Of a DNA stretch of 6,058 nucleotides, positions 1 to 5,144 are shown one piece after another; within the stretch, counting starts at the first letter, position 1, and every line of letters starts with the position of its first letter. Source of the stretch: Calditrichota bacterium (GTDB lineage: Bacteria > Calditrichota > Calditrichia > RBG-13-44-9 > J075); NCBI GenBank assembly GCA_003695285.1, contig RFIL01000503.1:1-6058 (forward strand). The letters are read 5' to 3'. The position numbers were made by a program, and so were the translations under genes. The notes below the pieces were generated by a model. The model saw only the letters and a program-made list of their open reading frames with translations, did not search any database and was not told the origin of the DNA.

Positions 1-6
1 AGGAGG
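1..6 (+). promoter_or_regulatory. Shine-Dalgarno of the O-methyltransferase gene
   Basis: AGGAGG lies at the left edge, five bases before the ATG at 12. It is a near-perfect match to the anti-Shine-Dalgarno sequence and fixes the start of the methyltransferase. Any promoter is outside the window. Confidence 0.8.
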
Positions 7-11
7 CAATT

Positions 12-1037
12 ATGCCCAATCAAATAAATCCGTCTCAAATCATGCAAATCGGGATGGGGTTCTGGGCTTCCAAGACACTGCTTTCAGCGGTGAAACTGGG
101 CTTGTTCACCCATCTGAACGGCACACCCCTCACTGCACAGGAGTTGGGTGATCGTATGGGACTGCACAAAAGAGGCACGGTGGATTTCTTCGATACCCTG
201 GTCTCACTGGGACTTTTGCAGCGGGAGGGCAACGGAGAGAACGCCCGATACACCAATACCCCGGAAACCGCCCTGTTTCTGGATAAGGACAGGCCGGAGT
301 ATATCGGCGGGGTGCTGGAAATGGCCAACGACCGCCTCTATCCCTTCTGGGGCAATCTGGAGGAAGGCTTAAAGACCGGTCAACCGCAGAATGAGATTAA
401 ACAACGCGGAGAGAATTTTTTTGAGGGGCTCTACTCTGACCCCGAGCGCTTGCGGCAATTTATGGAAGCGATGAGCGCTGTGCAGATGGGCAACTTCATC
501 ACCCTGGCCGAAAAGTTCGATTTTTCCCCATACCACACCTTGTGTGATTTAGGGGGAGCCGCCGGGCTGCTGTCCATTCAGGTGGCATCACGACATCCCC
601 ATATGCAGTGCCTCAGTTTTGACCTGCCACCGGTGGAGCCGATCGCCCGGGAGAACATTGCAAAATCCGGTTTGGCGGCTCGGGTAACAGCCGTTGCCGG
701 GAATTTTTTTGAAGATCCGATACCGCGGGCAGACGTGATCACCATGGGGAATGTGTTACACGATTGGAATCTGGAAAACAAAAAGCTGCTGATCCAAAAA
801 GCCTATAACGCTTTGCCGGAAGGCGGGGCGCTGATTGTCATCGAGAATATCATCGATGATGAGCGGCGGGAAAACACCTTTGGGTTGCTGATGTCACTGA
901 ATATGCTGATTGAGGTGGGCGACGGATTTGATTTCACAAAGGCAGATTTTGACAGCTGGGCTAAAGAAATTGGTTTTCAAAAGACTAAAGTAATGCCTTT
1001 AACCGGGCCGGCCAGTGCGGTCATTGCTTATAAATAA
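12..1037 (+). CDS. SAM-dependent O-methyltransferase (acetylserotonin O-methyltransferase/OMT family 2 type)
   Basis: This 341-residue protein very likely transfers a methyl group from S-adenosylmethionine to a hydroxyl of a small molecule in the cytoplasm. Residues about 15-90 look like the winged-helix dimerisation domain of this family. The Rossmann methyltransferase domain follows: motif I is DLGGAAG at 179-185, the acidic residue expected to hold the SAM ribose is Asp204 in SFDLP, GNFFEDP lies at 230-236, and the expected catalytic base is His250 in VLHDW. The downstream IENIIDDE stretch (278-285) is also typical, and the length is normal. Motif I reads GGAAG rather than the commoner GGGxG, a tolerated change. 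The substrate cannot be read from sequence; the family includes phenol, quinone, polyketide and carotenoid methyltransferases, and no biosynthetic partner is present. GC is about 56% over 61-660. The start is set by AGGAGG five bases upstream. The family call is firm; the substrate is unknown. Confidence 0.92.
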   Translation: MPNQINPSQIMQIGMGFWASKTLLSAVKLGLFTHLNGTPLTAQELGDRMGLHKRGTVDFFDTLVSLGLLQREGNGENARYTNTPETALFLDKDRPEYIGGVLEMANDRLYPFWGNLEEGLKTGQPQNEIKQRGENFFEGLYSDPERLRQFMEAMSAVQMGNFITLAEKFDFSPYHTLCDLGGAAGLLSIQVASRHPHMQCLSFDLPPVEPIARENIAKSGLAARVTAVAGNFFEDPIPRADVITMGNVLHDWNLENKKLLIQKAYNALPEGGALIVIENIIDDERRENTFGLLMSLNMLIEVGDGFDFTKADFDSWAKEIGFQKTKVMPLTGPASAVIAYK

Positions 1038-1126
1038 GTCTCCTCTGGTCTCTGATGGTAAAAAGCAGTTGACCGGGAAATAGCGGGGAAAAGTCAATGA
1101 GATTGGCAAGGAAAAATATCTTAACG

Positions 1127-1134
1127 AAGGAGGG
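1127..1134 (+). promoter_or_regulatory. Shine-Dalgarno that decides the start at 1141
   Basis: AAGGAGGG ends six bases before the ATG at 1141. An in-frame TTG at 1135 directly abuts this element, leaving no room for initiation, so the ATG at 1141 is preferred. Confidence 0.75.
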
Positions 1135-1140
1135 TTGATC

Positions 1141-1749
1141 ATGTCAACTTTTAATCCCAACCTGGAGTCCATTTTAGGTGTGATGGAACATAAAGGATAT
1201 AAGGTCTATACTAATGAAAGCGGATTTGATCTGAACATTGTCGGAATTCGAACCAAGCGATTAATCCCTAACCGTTTTGATGATTATCTCACGGTCTTTT
1301 ATCGAATGCATGGGGAATGGATTTTTAATATGTTCAATTGCACAACCGATCCAGGCTCGTATTGGTTAAATAATCCTGAACAAATGTCATCATTAGGTAC
1401 GGCTATCCTCAAAGAAGGCAATTACCCCAAAGCGTATCGATTGGGGCGTCATCGTGGGAAATATGTTGCTCTGGTTCAAAATTCACCACTTCCGGTGGTT
1501 CGTGATCCCAATCGAGATAATTTTCTGGATCTTGATTCTGGAAGAGAGGAGATCGGCTTGTTTGGGATAAATATTCATCGAGCATCAGCCCATCATGAAT
1601 CTCTTGAGGTTAATCGATGGTCAGCCGGTTGTCAGGTTCTCTGCGATCCCAACCAATATGCTTTCTTTATCAAGCTTTGCCGTCAGGGGCAGAAAGCATT
1701 TGGGAATAGTTTTACCTATACTCTTCTCAACGAAAAGGATTTTGATTAA
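1141..1749 (+). CDS. Unrecognised protein with an L,D-transpeptidase (YkuD)-like His...SAGC signature
   Basis: I do not recognise this 202-residue protein as a named family. Near the C-terminus, GINIHRAS (142-149) is followed by WSAGCQV (160-166). His146 and Cys164 are 18 residues apart with Ser161-Ala-Gly before the cysteine. This resembles the L,D-transpeptidase signature H-X(14-17)-[S/T]-H-G-C, with Ala replacing the second His. By inference it could be a divergent YkuD-fold cysteine enzyme acting on peptidoglycan or another peptide. It lacks a signal peptide, membrane segment or wall-binding domain, so it is either cytoplasmic, released by lysis as phage enzymes are, or not a wall enzyme at all. 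The N-terminal half is rich in aromatic residues (YLTVFYRMHGEWIF, 49-62). GC is about 42% over 1141-1740 against about 56% in the upstream gene, hinting at separate ancestry. Real coding is supported by the strong Shine-Dalgarno and uninterrupted frame. The functional call is tentative. Confidence 0.8.
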   Translation: MSTFNPNLESILGVMEHKGYKVYTNESGFDLNIVGIRTKRLIPNRFDDYLTVFYRMHGEWIFNMFNCTTDPGSYWLNNPEQMSSLGTAILKEGNYPKAYRLGRHRGKYVALVQNSPLPVVRDPNRDNFLDLDSGREEIGLFGINIHRASAHHESLEVNRWSAGCQVLCDPNQYAFFIKLCRQGQKAFGNSFTYTLLNEKDFD

Positions 1750-1802
1750 TGAAGTGCTGGCTTATCAACAACATCAACCCAAATCACAAAAGAGAGAATA
1801 GA

Positions 1803-2285
1803 ATGAAAATTAAACAGTTTTTTAGGGGCCTGACAATGGTGCTTCTCCTGCTGCTGGTTTCCTGTTCCGGCCAGCAAAAAGTGGATACCGCAGCAGTGCG
1901 CCAGGTGATTGATGCTCAAAATCAAAAGTATAAGACCGCATTTAACACCCGCGATGCGTCCGGGCTGGTAGAGTTGTTTACCGAGGATGCCACTTCCATG
2001 CCGCCGAACCAGGAAATCCTCCGGGGGAAAGCTGCAATTCAACGTTCCAACCAACAAGCATTTGAAATGGGGGTGATCGATCTCCGTCAACAAACAGTCT
2101 CTCTGGAAGTCTATGGCGATGTCGCTCATGAGGTCGGTAAATATACCGTTACCCTTCAGCAGGAAGGTGGCGAAGGCATTGATCATACTGGTAAATATGT
2201 AGCGGTATGGAAAAAGCAACCGGATGGGAACTGGCTGATTCATCTGGAAATCTGGAACAGTAGTATGCCTTTAACGGAGAGTTAA
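1803..2285 (+). CDS. Lipoprotein with NTF2-like domain (SgcJ/DUF4440 type)
   Basis: The 160-residue product begins with a lipoprotein signal peptide: basic MKIKQFFR, a run of leucines (14-18), then lipobox LVSC with the lipidated Cys21. Ser at the following position favours outer-membrane sorting if Lol-type rules apply. The mature part has the SgcJ/DUF4440 pattern of the NTF2-like fold: helix VIDAQNQKYKTAFNTRD (35-51), LVELFTEDATSMPPN (55-69), ILRGKAAI (72-79), and a closing strand pair KYVAVWKK/NWLIHLEIW (131-138, 143-151). These folds form small cone-shaped cavities and can be enzymes (isomerase or cyclase type) or ligand binders; no catalytic residue can be assigned. An in-frame ATG at 1749, overlapping the upstream stop, would add 18 residues and bury the signal peptide, so the ATG at 1803 is chosen, although its Shine-Dalgarno (AGAGAGAA) is weak. 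The next gene encodes a protein of the same general fold. Confidence 0.82.
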   Translation: MKIKQFFRGLTMVLLLLLVSCSGQQKVDTAAVRQVIDAQNQKYKTAFNTRDASGLVELFTEDATSMPPNQEILRGKAAIQRSNQQAFEMGVIDLRQQTVSLEVYGDVAHEVGKYTVTLQQEGGEGIDHTGKYVAVWKKQPDGNWLIHLEIWNSSMPLTES

Positions 2286-2332
2286 TTGTCAGCTATTTGT
2301 AGATGAGTTCATTTAAATAACTATTTCATACA

Positions 2333-2338
2333 AAAGGA
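2333..2338 (+). promoter_or_regulatory. Shine-Dalgarno of the SnoaL-like gene
   Basis: AAAGGAGAAG lies around 2333-2342 with its AAGGAG core seven bases before the ATG at 2346. It supports that start. Confidence 0.65.
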
Positions 2339-2345
2339 GAAGAAG

Positions 2346-2741
2346 ATGGATAATGTAGAAGTTTTGAAAAGCGGATATCAATATTTTGCCGAAGGCAATA
2401 TCGAAGGTGTTTTAGGGCTCTTTGATTCGAAAATTCACTGGAATGAATGCATTGGCTTTCCTTTCGTGGTAGGCAATGGCATTTATACCGGTCATCAGGC
2501 CATCGTAGAAGGCGTTTTTGGCCAGATTCCCAAACACTATGAGAATTTTCAAATTGAGATTACCGATTTGTTTGGGAGTGGAGATAAAGTAGTGATGATG
2601 GGGCATTACACCGGGGTATGGAAAGCTACCGGGAAAAAATTTAAAGCCAATGCCACCCATGTCTGGACCATGAAGGATGGCAAAGCCACCCACTTTTTTC
2701 AGGCGGTGGATACGGCGGAAATTATCAACGCAAGTGCGTAA
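2346..2741 (+). CDS. SnoaL-like / ketosteroid isomerase-related NTF2-fold protein
   Basis: This 131-residue protein has the usual length and order of a single-domain SnoaL-like protein. An N-terminal helix carries VEVLKSGYQYFAEGNIEGVL (4-23), followed by LFDSKIHWNE (25-34), a loop with GIYTGHQAIVEGVF (45-58), strands DKVVMMGHYTGVWKATGKKF (80-99), and the closing strand pair THVWTMKDGKATHFFQAVD (104-122). That last segment is characteristic of the COG3631-like ketosteroid isomerase-related group. There is no signal peptide, so it should be cytoplasmic. Members of this fold isomerise, cyclise or hydrolyse small hydrophobic compounds, and many have no known reaction; the substrate cannot be inferred here. 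The gap of 60 bases after the NTF2-like lipoprotein gene and the shared fold suggest a functional or ancestral link. The fold call is good; the function is open. Confidence 0.85.
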   Translation: MDNVEVLKSGYQYFAEGNIEGVLGLFDSKIHWNECIGFPFVVGNGIYTGHQAIVEGVFGQIPKHYENFQIEITDLFGSGDKVVMMGHYTGVWKATGKKFKANATHVWTMKDGKATHFFQAVDTAEIINASA

Positions 2742-2785
2742 ATGATGCCAGCAAGCATTTGGGAGTTAAAAATTAGTATCAGGGA

Positions 2786-2826
2786 GATTCGGTCAGATTT
2801 GGTCAATTATCTGATCTGACCGGATC
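2786..2826. repeat. Inverted repeat, 13-bp stem with 15-base loop
   Basis: The arms 2786-2798 and 2814-2826 pair over 13 positions, with one G-T wobble (2789/2823); the core arms are GGTCAGAT and ATCTGACC. The loop is 2799-2813. No T-run follows on either side, so it is not a typical intrinsic terminator for either strand. It lies between the SnoaL-like gene and the membrane protein/protease pair. It could be an operator, a transcript-end or processing hairpin of the upstream unit, or a leftover repeat element. Confidence 0.7.
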
Positions 2827-2870
2827 ATGGGAAAGGCAATTTCTCTGCAATTAAAATCCAAAGGGGGGGA

Positions 2871-2898
2871 TTGGCAATGCCCAGACCCTGATTTTAAA
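2871..2898 (+). promoter_or_regulatory. Possible sigma-70-type promoter before the membrane protein/protease pair
   Basis: TTGGCA (2871-2876, five of six matches to TTGACA) is followed after 16 bases by TTTAAA (2893-2898, four of six to TATAAT). A start about seven bases later would give a leader of roughly 20 bases before the ATG at 2925, with the Shine-Dalgarno inside it. Such matches arise by chance in AT-rich gaps, so this is a candidate only. Confidence 0.3.
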
Positions 2899-2908
2899 CG
2901 TTTCAGTA

Positions 2909-2916
2909 AGAGGAGA
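2909..2916 (+). promoter_or_regulatory. Shine-Dalgarno of the membrane-protein gene
   Basis: AAGAGGAGA precedes three possible starts. The ATG at 2918 ends after four codons. GTG at 2922 and ATG at 2925 share the long frame and differ by one residue. ATG at 2925 has about nine bases to AGGAG and is preferred; GTG at 2922 cannot be excluded. Confidence 0.55.
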
Positions 2917-2924
2917 TATGAGTG

Positions 2925-3596
2925 ATGAGTGAATCCCCGAAAATTTTTCGGTCGAGTCTGATTAACATATTTGCCGGGGCCGGTATGGGGTTGTTAGTGG
3001 GATTGATTGTCGGGTTATCCGTTTCCCCGGTGGTTTCGGTTATACTGGGGGCGCTTGCATCCCTTCTGGCAGCCTTTTTAGGTTTACAACCCGGTGGCAA
3101 CACGGAAGGAGATTCCGAGGGTAAGGCGACCGGTGTATTAAGCAAAATGCAAGAAAACGGATTAAAAGCCGGCAGTTTTGGGTTGGCCTGTGTCATAGGC
3201 ATCTTGTTAGGGCTATTTATCCGCAACCAGAATTTATTTGTCCCGACAGTGAGTAATCAATTAGCTCAGTACACCCAGGCGGGTTTTAAAGAGGATTACG
3301 CCCGTCAGTTGATTGTGCTGGAAAAATTTGGCATCGATCCGGAAACCGGGACAATGACATTTGGTGAAATGCAAAAAAGTAAAACCAGTGCCCTCTATGC
3401 CAAAAAAGGAGAAAAAGATTTCTGTGATGCGATCGATCCGGAACGATTCCGCGATGTGGCTGAATTGTTGAAATCATACCGGCGACAGGAGTCAACAACC
3501 CTGAGCGAATTGGCTGATGTTCTGGATAATTTAGACATTCCTGAGGCCGACAAACTGGAATTGATGACCGCTCTCAAGGAGGTAATATGCGAATAA
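2925..3596 (+). CDS. Three-helix glycine-zipper membrane protein, function unknown
   Basis: I do not recognise a family for this 223-residue protein. It has three likely membrane helices at about 12-33, 35-54 and 82-100. Helix 1 carries a regular glycine zipper (Gly18, 22, 26, 30), and helix 3 has small residues at the same four-residue spacing (Ser84, Ala88, Gly92, Gly96), a pattern known to pack helices tightly in oligomers. A polar loop (55-80) links helices 2 and 3. Residues 101-223 form a soluble, mostly helical domain with many charged residues and two cysteines (167, 222). Lys6 and Arg9 before helix 1 favour an N-in topology, which with three helices places the C-terminal domain outside the cytoplasm; this is inference. 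Its last ten bases overlap the protease gene, whose Shine-Dalgarno lies within its 3' end, so the two are very probably co-translated. It may anchor, sense for, or be cleaved by that protease. Confidence 0.82.
   Translation: MSESPKIFRSSLINIFAGAGMGLLVGLIVGLSVSPVVSVILGALASLLAAFLGLQPGGNTEGDSEGKATGVLSKMQENGLKAGSFGLACVIGILLGLFIRNQNLFVPTVSNQLAQYTQAGFKEDYARQLIVLEKFGIDPETGTMTFGEMQKSKTSALYAKKGEKDFCDAIDPERFRDVAELLKSYRRQESTTLSELADVLDNLDIPEADKLELMTALKEVICE
3576..3583 (+). promoter_or_regulatory. Shine-Dalgarno of the protease gene, inside the upstream coding region
   Basis: AAGGAGGT is a full match to the anti-Shine-Dalgarno sequence, three bases before the ATG at 3587. It lies within the last codons of the membrane-protein gene, so ribosomes finishing that gene terminate seven bases beyond the protease start codon. 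This is the arrangement expected for translational coupling. Confidence 0.75.
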
Positions 3597-4996
3597 AAAA
3601 TATGATTGTCGTTAATTTCATTTTCACTGTGGCCTTTGTCATGGGGAGTTGGGGAGTTGTTTCTGCCCAGAGCGGTTCTCACGTTGTCAGTTCAAAATCG
3701 GTGGTCAGTATTTCTGCAACTGGCCCTGAGGGTACCAGCGTGGGGTCTGGTTTTGTCTGGAAAAAGTCCACGTATGTTGTAACAGCGTTGCATGTGGTGG
3801 CCGGAGCGAAGCAAATCGAAGTGTATTCGGAGACCCAAAAAGCAGGAACCAGCGCGGATCTGGCTGCTGTCATCATGGAAGCTGACCTGGCGCTGTTGCA
3901 GCTGAAAGATGACCTCGGTTTGACCCCATTGCAGGAAACGGCGGTATCTCCCAACAGCACTGCTGAATTTTATATCTGGGGATACCCTCATAATGTTGCA
4001 AAAATGCAGGGGGATTTTATCCGCTTTTCACTCAGTCAGACCCAGACCCCAACCATGAAAAGTATTTTTAAAAGTGCCAGTCAGTTTAGGAAAATTGTTG
4101 GCGATCAGGGTTATCCGACATTTAAAGCCCGGATTTTGCGCATCAGCACTACCATTCAGCCCGGACATTCCGGGGCACCGATTCTTGATAAAAGTGGAAA
4201 AGTGGTAGGAATTGGTGATGGTGGCCTACGTCAGGGAATTGCTCGTATTAACTGGGCGATTCCAGCGTCGGTGTATTTACCCCATCTGGAGAATTCCAGG
4301 GATGCACCACCCTCTACAACCTCACGCCAAACTCGTCTGTTTGGTAAACGAGTGGAAGAAAAGGTAAAGGTCATGACATTGGGCAACTCTACCCTGGAAA
4401 AAGTGTGGACGGCTTCCCTTCAGGAGGTTCTTTCTACCGCTGATCCGGAATTAGTGGAGATGTTTAATGACATCAGTCAAGAGGCATTGGAGGAGACCGG
4501 TAAAAACCTGGGAGATGCCTGGATTGATGTTTATGAAGATTCCCAGACCGGTGCAACCATTGCGGTTCCCCGGGACTTTCCTGTGCAATACCATCCCGAT
4601 AATGGGTTATTAATAACAGAATATCCCGGAAAAGGAAATCTGGCAATGATCATTCAAATCTTGATGAAAGATTCTTTTGATCAAGGGATGAAAGCACTCC
4701 GTGCATATGAAGAGGTGCTCCACAACCTTACCAGTTGGAGAACTGACCCGGAAATTCCCGATGATGAAGATTTTGACCCGACGGATTCATCGCTGGTAAT
4801 CTCCCAATTTCGTTATGTCCCTGATGAGAATAATGAGGCTACCGATGAGATGAATCTATCTCTGGTGATTGATCGAAATGATTTTCTGGGGGCGGCAGTG
4901 GTAGCCCGAAACATGGCAGATTTTGATGAGGAAGCCTGGTACCAGCTTTATGTAATGCACATGTGTTCAGAGCTGGCTGATTTTCCCATCGATTAA
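3587..4996 (+). CDS. Secreted trypsin-like serine protease with novel C-terminal region
   Basis: This 469-residue protein starts with a Sec signal peptide: basic MRIK, a hydrophobic core to about residue 24, then VVSA|QS, with cleavage likely after Ala27. Residues about 35-235 form a trypsin-like (HtrA/Deg-related, S1 clan PA) domain. GSGFVW (53-58) leads to the catalytic His69 in TALHVV, Asp100 lies in EADLALLQL, and the nucleophile Ser195 is in GHSGAPIL. The triad is complete, so an active periplasmic or surface endopeptidase is expected. GHSGAP differs slightly from the common GNSGGP. I see no PDZ domain, unlike classical HtrA/DegP. A low-complexity linker (about 238-250) separates a C-terminal region (about 250-469) that I do not recognise. 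It holds TIAVPRDFPVQYHPD (324-338), a very acidic stretch PDDEDFDPTD (391-400), and a strand-helix ending with Cys460. Its reading frame overlaps the membrane-protein gene by ten bases. The protease call is firm; substrate and C-terminal role are unknown. Confidence 0.9.
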   Translation: MRIKNMIVVNFIFTVAFVMGSWGVVSAQSGSHVVSSKSVVSISATGPEGTSVGSGFVWKKSTYVVTALHVVAGAKQIEVYSETQKAGTSADLAAVIMEADLALLQLKDDLGLTPLQETAVSPNSTAEFYIWGYPHNVAKMQGDFIRFSLSQTQTPTMKSIFKSASQFRKIVGDQGYPTFKARILRISTTIQPGHSGAPILDKSGKVVGIGDGGLRQGIARINWAIPASVYLPHLENSRDAPPSTTSRQTRLFGKRVEEKVKVMTLGNSTLEKVWTASLQEVLSTADPELVEMFNDISQEALEETGKNLGDAWIDVYEDSQTGATIAVPRDFPVQYHPDNGLLITEYPGKGNLAMIIQILMKDSFDQGMKALRAYEEVLHNLTSWRTDPEIPDDEDFDPTDSSLVISQFRYVPDENNEATDEMNLSLVIDRNDFLGAAVVARNMADFDEEAWYQLYVMHMCSELADFPID

Positions 4997-5095
4997 ACCG
5001 GTCAGAACAACCTCCAACTTTATCCTGGATATTTGTCTTGAATTTTTGCCGGGAGACACTTAACATTCATTGAACCATAGATTCGAGACAATTTC

Positions 5096-5123
5096 TTTAC
5101 TTCTCTGATATTTAACGTATAAG
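5096..5123 (+). promoter_or_regulatory. Weak promoter candidate before the S33 hydrolase gene
   Basis: TTTACT (5096-5101) and TATAAG (5118-5123) are separated by 16 bases and match the sigma-70 hexamers at four and five positions. The start would fall at about 5130, directly on the Shine-Dalgarno, which is unusually close. The 148-base gap with no clear terminator also allows read-through from the protease gene. This is tentative. Confidence 0.22.
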
Positions 5124-5129
5124 TAGAAC

Positions 5130-5135
5130 AAGGAG
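5130..5135 (+). promoter_or_regulatory. Shine-Dalgarno of the S33 hydrolase gene
   Basis: AAGGAG lies nine bases before the ATG at 5145. It supports that ATG, which is also the one that yields a complete signal peptide. Confidence 0.7.
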
Positions 5136-5144
5136 TATTTCAAG

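Noticed and set aside
1069..1097. Promoter from TTGACC (1069-1074) upstream of the gene at 1141
   Set aside because: The -35 match is good, but no sequence resembling TATAAT lies 16-18 bases downstream.
1749..1802. Upstream ATG overlapping the previous stop codon as the start of the lipoprotein
   Set aside because: It would add 18 polar residues before the signal peptide. The ATG at 1803 gives a standard lipoprotein signal with lipobox.
1746..2243. 165-codon open frame on the minus strand
   Set aside because: It lies almost entirely opposite the lipoprotein gene, which has a signal peptide and recognisable domain. The minus-strand product has no recognisable motif and no convincing Shine-Dalgarno.
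2286..2317. Promoter from TTGTCA (2286-2291) with TTTAAA (2312-2317)
   Set aside because: The 20-base spacing is too long for sigma-70, and no better -10 hexamer lies at 16-18 bases.
2873..2881. Small palindrome GGCA-A-TGCC
   Set aside because: Four-base arms are expected by chance, and it overlaps the candidate -35 element without further support as an operator.
5024..5034. Palindrome TATCCTGGATA after the protease gene as a terminator
   Set aside because: The arms are separated by one base, so no RNA hairpin can form with that pairing, and the T-rich stretch is not directly adjacent.
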